Shown one piece after another: positions 35,307-45,860 of a stretch of 64,000 nt of DNA. The notes beneath the pieces are model-generated. The model did not search any database. It was given only the letters and a program-made list of their open reading frames with translations, and was not told the origin of the DNA. The translations under genes were made by a program, and so were the position numbers. Source of the DNA: an uncultured Candidatus Poseidoniales archaeon. GTDB lineage: Archaea; Thermoplasmatota; Poseidoniia; Poseidoniales; Thalassarchaeaceae. Within the stretch, counting starts at the first letter, position 1. Every line of letters starts with the position of its first letter. The stretch covers positions 38,324 to 102,323 of the forward strand of contig CACOAW010000006.1 in NCBI GenBank assembly GCA_902625325.1, in the 5' to 3' direction.

Positions 35307-36446
35307 TTATTGTCCGTAATCGGTCCATTCCTGAGCCCATCTGTCGTAAATCCGAATATCGAAGGAGGCGTCTGAATTCGTGGATACCGAGTAGGAGTCG
35401 TCACGGGAAAGCAGACCCGGTGCGGTGTTGTCCTCCCAAGATAGGTCCCAACTCATGCCCCTCTCGGTCGAATTGGTGGAGTTGCCCTCGCTCAGCAGCA
35501 GGACGGCCACTGACGAGCCCCCGGAGAAGACGTGCATCTCGATTTCCGAGAGTGACGCCTCGTGAGTCATCTCACTAGGGACTACCCCCTCTACTGTGGT
35601 GTCCCCCCCACTCGTGGTCTGGTTCTGGGGCACTGGTATGAATGGGACGGGGGCCCTCGTGAATCCGTTCTTGCCGCTCATCTGAAGGTACGCCCCCCCT
35701 TCCAGGTACTCCGTGTAGTAGTAGGTCTCTAGGCCATCGTCCCAACGGTCGGTTGCGATGGACATCGAGAACGTCACGTCCTGCTGCTCCAACCCCCCGG
35801 AGTATACCGACACTCCGACGATCTGGGGAGGGAGGCCGTGGAGCTCGAAGTAGACCTCGTGGGTTCCGTTCGTCGCTCTGGCTATCTGGTACGACTCCAG
35901 CGCATCCCCAGTTATTGTCCATGAGAGCCCTGCGAACTGGGAGACATCGAACCTGAAGGGAGGCCATCTTGATTCCGGATTCTCCGTAGCAAGCCTGGCA
36001 ACCTCTACGAATGGGTCCTCGTACTTCGCGTCCATGTCCCTGCCGAGCATCCACTCGCCGTTGGTTCTGGTGTAGGTATCCCTCCCCCCGTCCCATATCT
36101 GGTAACCGACTACCAGGGAACCCCCAAGAATGACAGTGTTGGAGACCTGCCTGAGCCTGAGGTTGTCGTCCTTCTCTATCCTCCAGGCAATCTCTCCATC
36201 CACATCAGACTCCGTGAACCTAGTGAGGGTTGACACTGCCAAAGCGTCGAACTCTGATGCCAGCTCAAGAGCGTCGACCACCCCTACTTCCTCCAATAAT
36301 GAGTTGAAAGCGCTGCTCGTCAGTGGGAAGCAGGTATTCTCCGGGCACGGCCTCTCCGTGTCTATGCATCCAGAGGACGTCGATGCCAGAAGGATGAGGG
36401 CGATGGCCAATGCTCTGTGCACGCTCCTGCTCGGGAGGATGGACAA
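35307..36446 (-). CDS. Large secreted lipoprotein, unknown function
   Basis: A 379-residue protein with a signal peptide ending in the lipobox STSSGC near residue 27, then a mostly beta-rich extracellular region with many NxS/T sites and acidic residues. It has no catalytic motif I can name. It is divergent from NAD kinase. Lipoproteins of this type are frequent in this window and suggest heavy investment in the cell surface. Confidence 0.6.
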   Translation of the reverse strand: MSILPSRSVHRALAIALILLASTSSGCIDTERPCPENTCFPLTSSAFNSLLEEVGVVDALELASEFDALAVSTLTRFTESDVDGEIAWRIEKDDNLRLRQVSNTVILGGSLVVGYQIWDGGRDTYTRTNGEWMLGRDMDAKYEDPFVEVARLATENPESRWPPFRFDVSQFAGLSWTITGDALESYQIARATNGTHEVYFELHGLPPQIVGVSVYSGGLEQQDVTFSMSIATDRWDDGLETYYYTEYLEGGAYLQMSGKNGFTRAPVPFIPVPQNQTTSGGDTTVEGVVPSEMTHEASLSEIEMHVFSGGSSVAVLLLSEGNSTNSTERGMSWDLSWEDNTAPGLLSRDDSYSVSTNSDASFDIRIYDRWAQEWTDYGQ

Positions 36447-36493
36447 ATATGCGTTCCTGAGGCGTTATTCGGGACGGAGCGTTTGCGTGGCCC

Positions 36494-36503
36494 CTATATG
36501 GGA
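36494..36503 (+). promoter_or_regulatory. TATA-like element upstream of NAD kinase
   Basis: CCTATATGGG lies 35-44 bases upstream of the NAD kinase ATG, with a GGGAGG site between, so a short leader with a ribosome-binding site is likely. Confidence 0.35.
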
Positions 36504-36537
36504 TGCATAGCGAGCCTGTGTTGAGGGAGGGGCGGTA

Positions 36538-37407
36538 ATGGTTAGCAACATCCTGGTGGTGTACAAGAAGAACTTCGAGGAGGTCCACGACAGGTCGCTC
36601 GAGGAGGTTCGCTCGGTCCTGGACTCTCTAGTGGCCGAGAGGGGATTGAACGTTGGCTACACCGCGAGGGAGACCGTGAGGCGGACCGACTTCATGGAGC
36701 CCGACCTGGTGATAGTTCTGGGGGGTGACGGGACTCTTACCTCGATAGCGCACTCCGTCGATGAGTCAACTCCTGTGATGGGGGTGAACAGCCACCCCAT
36801 GGAGGATGACGAGAACGGGTCGTATGGGTTCTACATGGGCAGCGACCCCAGTACCTTCGACGAGGATGTCCGGGCAGCGATAGAGGGTCGCGCGATAGTC
36901 AACGTCCTGCCAAGGCTACAGGCGGAGATAGAGACCACCAGTGGAAATGTAATCAGGTGCGACCCCGCACTCAATGACCTCCTAGTGGCCAACACCCACC
37001 AGTACCAGCCCTCCAAGTACAGACTGCGAAGGGGGGGCATTGACCGGATGCAGTACTCGTCGGGATGCCTTTTTTCCACCTTCCTCGGGCAGGGGGCATG
37101 GTTCCGGCACGTGGTGGACATCGGGAGTGTGAATTTCCCTGCCAGTGAAATCGACGATCATTACCTGTTCGTTGCTAGGGACCTGCCAAGGAGAGACAGG
37201 GTAGATGACGGTTCCCATTGGGAGTGGACGGACGAGCCTAGCGTCATGGTAAGCGACATGCATAGGGGCTACGTGGTCGGCGACGGCTGGGATGAGACCC
37301 ACTTTACGAGGGGGGCCACCCTGACTGTGAACGTGAATGGGCCCATCCTGAGGCTGTTGACGTTTAGGGAGACCATACTGGAGCGTTTCGACAACTGGAT
37401 AGAGTAA
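36538..37407 (+). CDS. nadK: NAD kinase
   Basis: A 289-residue NAD kinase, which makes NADP from NAD. VIVLGGDGTLTSIAHSV near residue 60 is the GGDGT diacylglycerol-kinase-like motif, VMGVNSHP follows, and the C-terminal half has the beta-rich domain. A GGGAGGG ribosome-binding site ends 6 bases before the ATG. It is longer at its C-terminus than the minimal family. It is convergent with panD. Confidence 0.88.
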   Translation: MVSNILVVYKKNFEEVHDRSLEEVRSVLDSLVAERGLNVGYTARETVRRTDFMEPDLVIVLGGDGTLTSIAHSVDESTPVMGVNSHPMEDDENGSYGFYMGSDPSTFDEDVRAAIEGRAIVNVLPRLQAEIETTSGNVIRCDPALNDLLVANTHQYQPSKYRLRRGGIDRMQYSSGCLFSTFLGQGAWFRHVVDIGSVNFPASEIDDHYLFVARDLPRRDRVDDGSHWEWTDEPSVMVSDMHRGYVVGDGWDETHFTRGATLTVNVNGPILRLLTFRETILERFDNWIE

Positions 37408-37416
37408 TACCCGCGA

Positions 37417-37779
37417 CTATTCCAGATAGATAATTTTGTTCTCATCGTCGAGGTGGATGATTATCGGCTCGTGAGACTGTATTTCTTCTTCCTCGAGTGC
37501 TAAGTAGGTCATTATTATCACTTTATTCCCAGGATGAATTAGATGGGCTGCTGCTCCGTTGATCTGAATCTCTCCAGACCCCGGTTTGGATTCGATCGCA
37601 TAGGTTTCAATCCGAGCACCACTGGTCAGGTCGACGACTTGGACCCTCTCCCATGGTGCTATCCCGGAGGCCGACATGAGGTCCGAGTCGATCGAGACAG
37701 AGCCGATGTAATCCAGGTCTGCCTTGGTCACCGTGGCCCTGTGTATCTTCGATCGCAGGAACCACCGCAGGCCGGACAT
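37417..37779 (-). CDS. panD: Aspartate 1-decarboxylase (pyruvoyl)
   Basis: PanD makes beta-alanine from aspartate for pantothenate and coenzyme A. The 120-residue proenzyme cleaves itself at Gly26-Ser27 (DYIGSVSID), where the Ser becomes the pyruvoyl group. SKIHRATVT holds the Lys and His of the active site, and GEIQINGAAAHLIHPGNKVIIMTY the C-terminal core. This bacterial-type enzyme is unusual in archaea, which commonly use a PLP decarboxylase. Confidence 0.9.
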   Translation of the reverse strand: MSGLRWFLRSKIHRATVTKADLDYIGSVSIDSDLMSASGIAPWERVQVVDLTSGARIETYAIESKPGSGEIQINGAAAHLIHPGNKVIIMTYLALEEEEIQSHEPIIIHLDDENKIIYLE

Positions 37780-37824
37780 GGCCTTGCTAGTGAATCGTAG
37801 TATTCAATGGGAACTGTGGAGCCA

Positions 37825-38577
37825 CTAGAGTATCTGCTCCAGGAACAGCTTGGTCCTGTCGTGCTTCGGGTTGGAGAAGAACTCCTCGGGCGTGTTCTCC
37901 TCGATCAAGTGTCCTTCGTCGAAGAGGATGCACCGGTCGGCGACCTCCTTTGCGAAGCCCATCTCGTGTGTGACCACGATCATGGTGATGTCCCTCTTTG
38001 CCAGGTCTATCATCACCTCCAGGACCTCCTTGATCATCTCCGGGTCTAGCGCTGAGGTGGGCTCGTCGAAGAGCATTATCTTCGGGTCCATGGCGAGTGC
38101 TCTGGCGATAGCTACCCTTTGCTGCTGGCCGCCGGAGAGCCCGCTAGGGTACTTGTAGGCCTGCTCCGGTATGCCGACCCTCTCGAGGAGCTCCATTGCC
38201 AGGTCCTCGGCTTCCCTTTTGGCCATCCCCTTTACCTTCATCGGGGCTAGGGTCACGTTCTCCATGATGGTTAGGTGGGGGAATAGGTTGAACTGCTGGA
38301 AGACGAATCCTACCTCGGACCTGACGTACTTCAGGTCGGACACGGTCGTGTCTTCGTCGATTGTTATCCCGTCGATCTTGACAGTGCCAGCGCTGTGGGG
38401 CTGCAGTCTGTTCAGAGTCCTGATGTAGGTCGACTTGCCGGATCCCGAGGGGCCGAGGATGACGATTATCTCGCCCTTCCTCACCTTGATGTCAACGCCC
38501 TTCAGTGCCCAGAAGTCCCCGAAGTTAACCTTCACGCCCTCTGTCTCAATTATTATCTCGTCGCTGTCTGTGCTCAT
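37825..38577 (-). CDS. Amino-acid ABC transporter ATPase (GlnQ/AapP-like)
   Basis: A 250-residue ATPase of the polar amino-acid uptake family. GPSGSGKST is Walker A, LSGGQQQR the signature, [15 protein letters not shown]alker B and [19 protein letters not shown] the H-loop region, all in the GlnQ/HisP pattern. Its start overlaps the end of the upstream permease by 4 bases (ATGA). It is the last gene of a four-gene import operon. Confidence 0.95.
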   Translation of the reverse strand: MSTDSDEIIIETEGVKVNFGDFWALKGVDIKVRKGEIIVILGPSGSGKSTYIRTLNRLQPHSAGTVKIDGITIDEDTTVSDLKYVRSEVGFVFQQFNLFPHLTIMENVTLAPMKVKGMAKREAEDLAMELLERVGIPEQAYKYPSGLSGGQQQRVAIARALAMDPKIMLFDEPTSALDPEMIKEVLEVMIDLAKRDITMIVVTHEMGFAKEVADRCILFDEGHLIEENTPEEFFSNPKHDRTKLFLEQIL

Positions 38578-40259
38578 GCTGCTTCTCCTCCTCCTTCTCT
38601 AACCAGTCCGAGGTTCTTCTCTATCTTCATGGAGACCCTCGAAAGGTAGAATGCGAAAACCCAGAACACCAGAGCGCTGACCCATACGGGCTCTAGGAAT
38701 GAGCCCAGGAATCTGAGGTCGGTGTTGGGCATGTCCTTTGACAGCTTGAAGAAGTCAAGGATGTTGACTATGAACAGGAGCGTGGTGTCCTTCCACAGGC
38801 CGATGAAGACGCTCACTATCGATGGCAGGGTGGTCCGTACAGCGTTGGGGAGCTCCACCTGGAGCTTTGTCTGAATGGGAGACAGGCCGAGCGCCACTGC
38901 GGCCTCCTTCTGGCCGCTGTCCACCGCCTGCAGACCGCCCCTGAGGACCTCGGCGATGTAGCAGCCCCCGAATATCCCGAACATCAGGAGCATGCGTACG
39001 ATGTCCTCCGCGTTGAAGAACGGGTCCATGAGGTCGGGCATCATGAACACGGCGAAGTACAGCCAGCAGATCAGGGGCCCGGACCTGACCAGCTCTATGA
39101 GGGCGATGGATGGGACGCTGAAGAAGGGCTGGTCGCTCTGCCGGCCGAATGCGAGTACGACGCCGATTCCGAATCCTAGTACCCCTCCTGCGGTTGCGAT
39201 GATCAGGTTCACGAAGAGCCCTCCCCACTGGGACGCCTCGATGCCGTCGCCCGCGAGCTTGTCAAGCGTCGTGGGGACGTAGGTCCCAGCGACGACGTCG
39301 TCTAGCCTCTCCTGTGCGGGCTCGCCTCCGAGGAACACCGCGATGTCCTTGACGAATTCGGGCGGGTTCATGATGACGAGGGCGAAGAAGAAGGTGAGCA
39401 CCCCTGCTATGGCGATCCTGGACTTTAGCCGGTTGGCCTTGTACTCCTCGTTGGTCAGGCAGTAGTAGTAGGAGGCCCCGAAGGAGAGGTAGGCCAGGAG
39501 GGTGGCTATCGCCAGCCTAATCATTGGACCCTCGTGGTGGTAGTTGATCGATGTCTGGTTGTACGCGATGAACATGAAGAGAGCGGATACGAATGCGAAT
39601 GGCAGGGCGAATCTCAGTGGCTTCTCGCCGTTCGTCCCATAGGCGGCACCCAGGACCGCGAAGGAGGCGTATAGTATCCACCAGAGCCTGAAGTTCTGGT
39701 TGATGCCGTAGCAGGTGTTGATGCAGTCCACCACGGACCCGTGCGACTGGGTCATCTGGCTGGTCATTGAGGGGCCGGCAAGCGCCAGTACCCTGTTGGC
39801 CCATATGACCTCCCAGTCTGCCTCTACCAGGACGAAGTGGCTCACGTAGCGGATCGCGATGAGTGCGATCCAGGACGTGGCGAGGCCGAGGAATGCGGCT
39901 CCCAGATCCTTCCCGAATGTCCACTTCATCAGGGAGGCTATGGTCACCCAGTAGGCGATGAAGAGGAAGACTGCGGTGATGGTTGCGTAGAGGTAGGAGT
40001 TGAATGCACCCGCCTGTGGCAGGAACCGACCGTTGACCTCACCTCCCTCGATGGCTATGGATGCCATGTCGAACAGGCCGTTCGGGAAGGGACCGCTTCC
40101 GAAGAGGGCCAGGGTCGCCGAGAGCAGGACAGCCAGGCCGGTCAGCTCGAGGCCATTGGTCTTGGCCCACCTCGCGGAGGACTTGCCCGCCATCGACTCC
40201 TCGAACTCGATAAGCGAGCGGGCCCAGTCCGGCATTTCCCTATTCTCCTGCCCAATCAT
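38574..40259 (-). CDS. Amino-acid ABC permease (AapM-like)
   Basis: A 561-residue permease, about 180 residues longer than usual AapM/HisM proteins because of a large N-terminal membrane region (about residues 40-290). The conserved C-terminal half has the EAA loop ([44 protein letters not shown]) that docks on the ATPase. Start and stop each overlap neighbouring genes by 4 bases, so translation of the operon is tightly coupled. Confidence 0.9.
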   Translation of the reverse strand: MIGQENREMPDWARSLIEFEESMAGKSSARWAKTNGLELTGLAVLLSATLALFGSGPFPNGLFDMASIAIEGGEVNGRFLPQAGAFNSYLYATITAVFLFIAYWVTIASLMKWTFGKDLGAAFLGLATSWIALIAIRYVSHFVLVEADWEVIWANRVLALAGPSMTSQMTQSHGSVVDCINTCYGINQNFRLWWILYASFAVLGAAYGTNGEKPLRFALPFAFVSALFMFIAYNQTSINYHHEGPMIRLAIATLLAYLSFGASYYYCLTNEEYKANRLKSRIAIAGVLTFFFALVIMNPPEFVKDIAVFLGGEPAQERLDDVVAGTYVPTTLDKLAGDGIEASQWGGLFVNLIIATAGGVLGFGIGVVLAFGRQSDQPFFSVPSIALIELVRSGPLICWLYFAVFMMPDLMDPFFNAEDIVRMLLMFGIFGGCYIAEVLRGGLQAVDSGQKEAAVALGLSPIQTKLQVELPNAVRTTLPSIVSVFIGLWKDTTLLFIVNILDFFKLSKDMPNTDLRFLGSFLEPVWVSALVFWVFAFYLSRVSMKIEKNLGLVREGGGEAA

Positions 40260-42580
40260 ATCTTCACACTCGTAACTCTGGAGTTGTACCAGTTCATTAT
40301 CGCAGAGATGGTCAGGCTTCCTGCCTGGTATGTGACCAGCAGGAGGAGGAACAGGGGCACCAGCTTGCCCACGTTGTTCATCATCACCAGGATAACGTAG
40401 AATATGTCCGTGTAAGCTACCACCACTGCTAGGCTGGAGTTCTTCCAGACGTTCATGTACTGGTTGTTAAGCAGTGGGACCATGCTCCTCAGGGCCTGTG
40501 GGAGTATCACAAGCCTGAGCCTCTGGAAGGGGTTCAGGGAGAGCGAGATGGCTGCCTCGACCTGCCCCCGGGGGAGTGACTGTATGCTGCCTCTGACTAT
40601 CTCTGCGACCACGGAGGTCGTGAAGAGGGTGAGCCCCAGCATCATGGCGAGGAACGCGGGGGTCATCTCGAATCCCGTACCCTCCATTATGTCCCAGCTC
40701 CCGGGTGGGTCGACGGCGCCGAACGGCTCGTAGATGTCAGTGCTGTACTGTGGCCACGAGACTCCTCCGGACAGGGCTATCGCGAGTGCGACGGATATGG
40801 CCCCTACCCAGATGGTGAACCTCCTCCTGAGTCCCGCGTCCGTGTCATCAATCTCGAGGTTGTTCATCCCCTCGTCGTCGATGTTCGTGTTCACGAAGAA
40901 AGCGTAGATGACCAATGCGATGGTTGCGAGAGTCGGGACGAACGAGGATGCTATCTGGCCCAGGGCCTGGTCGGGTCCGACCATGTCCGTGGCCAGGAAG
41001 GGCATCGCCGTGAATAAGCACAGGAACAGCGAGAAGATGAGGAAGACGTCCGCTGCGAGGGGCTCTGCCCTCCACCCCATGGGGGAGAAAGGCCTCCTGA
41101 TCAGGTCGAGGCCGGTCGGGGTCGATTTCTCGCGTGGCTCGACCCTGTCCTGGAAGCGCAGCCATACACGGACCAGCATGAGCAGTGCAACGCCCACCAC
41201 CACGTGCAGGTAGGAGCCGAAGTTGACCACCCAGGTCCCCTCGTTGCTGACGTATGCTACAGCCTCGCTTGTGATGCACTCGTCGCATCCGCCCGTCGTC
41301 CTGGATACCTCGCCGATGCTGTACTCGTCGATGAAGAAGGGGAGCTGCGCCCCCATCTGGCTGGAAATGAGGAACAGCAGGACGGCCAGGGGGAGGTTTC
41401 GGAAAACCTCCACGTACACCGTGGCTGCAGTCGAGGCCAGCTTGTTAGCAGACAGTCGCGCCACTCCAACAATTACCCCCAGTACAGTACACAGGAAGAT
41501 GCTGACGAGAGTGACCCTGCCGGAGTTGATGATAGCCGCCTTGAGGAAGACCCACCTGGAGTCCTGGTTTGGCTCTGCCTCCATCGGCCACGGATTTATC
41601 TTGAACGTGTTCACCTTGTCCATGAAGTCGAACCTGACCTCCCACCTGTTGAGCATCGTGGCGTTGGTCCCGTCGTTCTGTAGGAAGATGAGCCTGAGGA
41701 ACAAGTAGCTGATGAATGGGAAGATGACGAAGAAGGCGAGGGCTGAGGTCCTCTTGGCCTGGACGGAGGGCTTCGCGCCCTCCCTGGACAGCAGTATGGT
41801 CCACGAGATAGCCACGACGAGGGTGGCAAGGGAGAGGAAGGCGGGGATGTCATTCGTGATGAACGGGTACATCGGCATGTTGATTGTGAAGTTGGCGAAG
41901 AGTAAGATTGAGAGGACGGACACCAGCATCCCGAACCCCTCGGGTTTCAGCATGGAGGACTTCATCCGGGAGGGAAGAGTACCGAAGTCTGCACCTCTTA
42001 ACTCCCTGTAGATTGACCCGAGGAGCGTCTGAATGTTGTCCTGGAGGAGGAGCACGCCTGCGACGAGGGCCCCCCCGAGGAAGAAGAAGGGGACCTGCGT
42101 CCCGGGCTTGAATCCCAAGACGTCGTTTACCATCAGGTTGTAGCTGACCAGGTATGCGACTATTGCGAAGAGCGACGTGGAGATTGTGGACCACTCGAAG
42201 TCCTCCTGTTCATCTCCTCTGAGGTAGCGGGGCAGCCTGCCGACGGCTTTCGCCATGCCACTGAACTCATTCTGGATGAGTAGGAAGGAGAGCAGTATCA
42301 TCCCCCCGTAGTAGAGCATGAGCTTGTCCATGGGGTAGTACGAGAGGTTCGCCTGACTCCCGTTGACCATTATGGATCGAGACATCGAGGTGATGTAATC
42401 TGCAGACATCCCCAGGAACTTGTTCGAGTACAGCCAGAACCCGTATACCAAGGCCAGGTAGGCGGCAATCGTCAGAATCTCCCTGAACGCTCCCTCTGGC
42501 GTGGAGGCCCTGGAGATGGAGCGTCGAACGGGAGCCTTGACGCCGTCTTCCAAGAGGCGTCGAATCGGAGACTCGTCCAT
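40256..42580 (-). CDS. Amino-acid ABC permease (AapQ-like), oversized
   Basis: A 774-residue permease, nearly twice the usual size of AapQ. The C-terminal half carries the transporter core: VYVEVFRNLPLAVLLFLISS near residue 390 and the EAA loop EIVRGSIQSLPRGQVEAAISL, SLNPFQRLRLVILPQALRSM near residue 680. The extra N-terminal 330 residues add about nine hydrophobic segments. It forms the heterodimer partner of the 561-residue permease. It follows the binding-protein gene after a GC hairpin. Confidence 0.88.
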   Translation of the reverse strand: MDESPIRRLLEDGVKAPVRRSISRASTPEGAFREILTIAAYLALVYGFWLYSNKFLGMSADYITSMSRSIMVNGSQANLSYYPMDKLMLYYGGMILLSFLLIQNEFSGMAKAVGRLPRYLRGDEQEDFEWSTISTSLFAIVAYLVSYNLMVNDVLGFKPGTQVPFFFLGGALVAGVLLLQDNIQTLLGSIYRELRGADFGTLPSRMKSSMLKPEGFGMLVSVLSILLFANFTINMPMYPFITNDIPAFLSLATLVVAISWTILLSREGAKPSVQAKRTSALAFFVIFPFISYLFLRLIFLQNDGTNATMLNRWEVRFDFMDKVNTFKINPWPMEAEPNQDSRWVFLKAAIINSGRVTLVSIFLCTVLGVIVGVARLSANKLASTAATVYVEVFRNLPLAVLLFLISSQMGAQLPFFIDEYSIGEVSRTTGGCDECITSEAVAYVSNEGTWVVNFGSYLHVVVGVALLMLVRVWLRFQDRVEPREKSTPTGLDLIRRPFSPMGWRAEPLAADVFLIFSLFLCLFTAMPFLATDMVGPDQALGQIASSFVPTLATIALVIYAFFVNTNIDDEGMNNLEIDDTDAGLRRRFTIWVGAISVALAIALSGGVSWPQYSTDIYEPFGAVDPPGSWDIMEGTGFEMTPAFLAMMLGLTLFTTSVVAEIVRGSIQSLPRGQVEAAISLSLNPFQRLRLVILPQALRSMVPLLNNQYMNVWKNSSLAVVVAYTDIFYVILVMMNNVGKLVPLFLLLLVTYQAGSLTISAIMNWYNSRVTSVKI

Positions 42581-42621
42581 CGTACTCCGACGCTCGTATC
42601 CGACTATTAGAGTTAGTGTGG

Positions 42622-42652
42622 GCCCCCGGGGGAGTTTGGCCCCCCCGGGGGC
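42622..42652 (-). terminator. Strong GC hairpin between binding-protein and permease genes
   Basis: GCCCCCGGGGG (42622-42632) and its exact complement (42642-42652) form an 11-base-pair stem with a 9-base loop, 30 bases after the binding-protein stop and about 40 bases before the permease start on the minus strand. It is likely to be a partial terminator or an mRNA-stabilising structure that lets the binding protein be made in excess. Confidence 0.55.
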
Positions 42653-42682
42653 TTACGTTTCTCCGACTAACCGTTTATGCGA

Positions 42683-43897
42683 TCAGCGCATTGCAGGTGC
42701 GTACTGGATCCCACCCTCTGAGACGAGGGCGTTCAGGGTTCCAGCGCGGGAGATCAGGCAGTTGTTCATGGCGGCAGATCCGCTGACACCATCGTAATCG
42801 CCTGCGCAGAAGGCGTCGTCATAGGCCTCACCGTAGTTACCGGCAGCCTGTAGGACGGCCTGCATCCAAGTCCCAGCCAGTGGGTTGGTTGCGGTCCCTA
42901 GACCTAGGTTCTCGGTCAGTAGCCTGCACACGCCTGGGTCGGCTGTTCCGCCGCCTTCTACGGTAGCGCAGGCCTCAGTAGCCTTTGCTGCGTAGTTGCC
43001 GGAGGTCACTCCATTCTCCTCAGCGGTTACCATTCCGTACCAGGTCCATGCCACGACGTCCTTGAAGTCTGAGTCGTAGTCTCGGGTAGCGGCTCCTAGG
43101 GGCTCCTTGGACATTAGCTCCTGGGCGATCCAGATTCCCTCAGTTGGTGCAGTGGTCCAGGTGTCGTCATTGTCCAGCTGCCACTTCTTGGCAACCATAG
43201 CGGACATGTCGCCGGTGAATGCGTCGCACTCTCCGTCTCTGAACTTCTGGGTCGCCTCAGCGGCGTCAGCCACAGGCACTGAAGTGAAGTCGATCGACCT
43301 TGAGGAGAACCAGTCCTGCATGTTGCCCTCGGTTGTTGTACCGATTCCGACGCAGATGTTGGCTCCGTTTAGCTGGTCGGCTGATCCGGTTCCGTAAGCG
43401 TACCTGTCACCACGGACTAGGATGCCCTGTCCGTCGTAGAAGTTCATTCCAGCGAAATCGGCGTTCAGGTCAGCGTCACGGCTGGTTGTCCAGGTCGTGG
43501 TCCTGATCAGAACGTCGATGGTGCCCGAAGCTAGCTTCTCGAACCTGTCCGATCCAGATGCTGGGATGTACTCAACATCAGTGTCTGGGTTCAGTCCGAG
43601 TGCTGCAGCCACCGCACGGCAGTAGGAGATGTCCAGTCCCGAGCGCACACCAGTGGCCGAGTCCAGGTATCCCATTCCGTACTGGGACTCCTTCACACCG
43701 CACTTCATGGAGCCGCGCTCCATGATTACGTCCAGTGTGCTAGGAGTGGTGGCCTCTGCAATTCCAGCGGCCCTGCCTTCCTCTCTCGCGGCGTCGATGT
43801 CTTCCTGGGTAAACCCAGAGTCGTCATCGCCCGCACAGCCTGCTAGGGCTGCAGTCATCATTAACAGCATCATTGTTGTAGCGAGTAATCGCTGCAT
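42683..43897 (-). CDS. Amino-acid ABC substrate-binding lipoprotein (AapJ-like)
   Basis: A 404-residue extracellular binding protein. I chose the ATG at 43897 (MQRLLATTM) because it starts the signal peptide with lipobox LAGC and has a TATA element about 25 bases upstream; the frame opens at 43945. The mature protein matches the family-3 general amino-acid binding proteins: VIMERGSMKCGVKESQYGMG, SGLDISYCRAVAAALG, GTIDVLIRTTTWT and FYDGQGILV. It feeds the two permeases encoded next. Confidence 0.92.
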   Translation of the reverse strand: MQRLLATTMMLLMMTAALAGCAGDDDSGFTQEDIDAAREEGRAAGIAEATTPSTLDVIMERGSMKCGVKESQYGMGYLDSATGVRSGLDISYCRAVAAALGLNPDTDVEYIPASGSDRFEKLASGTIDVLIRTTTWTTSRDADLNADFAGMNFYDGQGILVRGDRYAYGTGSADQLNGANICVGIGTTTEGNMQDWFSSRSIDFTSVPVADAAEATQKFRDGECDAFTGDMSAMVAKKWQLDNDDTWTTAPTEGIWIAQELMSKEPLGAATRDYDSDFKDVVAWTWYGMVTAEENGVTSGNYAAKATEACATVEGGGTADPGVCRLLTENLGLGTATNPLAGTWMQAVLQAAGNYGEAYDDAFCAGDYDGVSGSAAMNNCLISRAGTLNALVSEGGIQYAPAMR

Positions 43898-43920
43898 GAG
43901 GCCTCTGACGCGATGAAGCA

Positions 43921-43930
43921 GGTATATACC
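43921..43930 (-). promoter_or_regulatory. Palindromic TATA element of the amino-acid importer operon
   Basis: GGTATATACC centred about 29 bases before the ATG at 43897, giving a leaderless or nearly leaderless mRNA. The same 10-base palindrome occurs at 29519-29528. Confidence 0.5.
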
Positions 43931-44022
43931 TTCTCCCAAAAGCAACTAAAACGCCGGTTTGGGGGCTATTTATTACATCCTAATTGCAGAGTTAATAGGA
44001 TTCTGGAGGTTAGGTGGGAGGC

Positions 44023-44042
44023 GGGGCGGCAAAAGCCGCCCC
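44023..44042 (-). terminator. Hairpin downstream of 16S rRNA
   Basis: GGGGCGGC and GCCGCCCC flank four bases, an 8-base-pair stem that starts 25 bases after the 16S 3' end. No long T run follows on the minus strand, so it may be either a terminator or part of precursor-rRNA processing. Confidence 0.5.
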
Positions 44043-44066
44043 GACCCCCGGTTTTCCGAGTTTCGT

Positions 44067-45537
<1,471 letters not shown>

Positions 45538-45860
45538 TCGCGTGAGCGGAATCACTGATCCTATCAGAGTCTGTTTGTCACAAGTTTCACTTATTGGTTA
45601 TTGGCGCAGGTGCACTTCATTTCGTTACATGAAATACCCTGCTCTTGCACCCCCTATCGGGGGCCAAGTCATAATTGTGGTTAACCTCCTAAACCACGAA
45701 AAGTCTCGTGGCCGCACTTCCTCGGCTGCGTCATGCTTGATGGAAGACGTCATGGCACTAGGTGCTCGGTCTCCAACGCCAGCTCGACGCAGCGTCTTCC
45801 CGACCTTCATGCCGTATAAGAACGTGACGAGGGAGGGTTAGGTCGCTTCCCTGCAGTGCC
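45538..45860 (-). other. Intergenic region: 16S promoter and leader
   Basis: 323 bases between secY and 16S with no convincing gene. It should hold the 16S promoter on the minus strand. TATA-like candidates are CTTATAC (about 45813-45819) and GGTATTT (about 45631-45637). A CCCCC-TATC-GGGGG hairpin lies at 45650-45663. A 61-codon frame on the minus strand has no recognisable content. No tRNA is visible. Confidence 0.45.

Noticed and set aside
45625..45810. 61-codon frame on the minus strand between secY and 16S
   Set aside because: No recognisable motif, no clear ribosome-binding site, and it lies in the region expected to hold the 16S promoter and leader.
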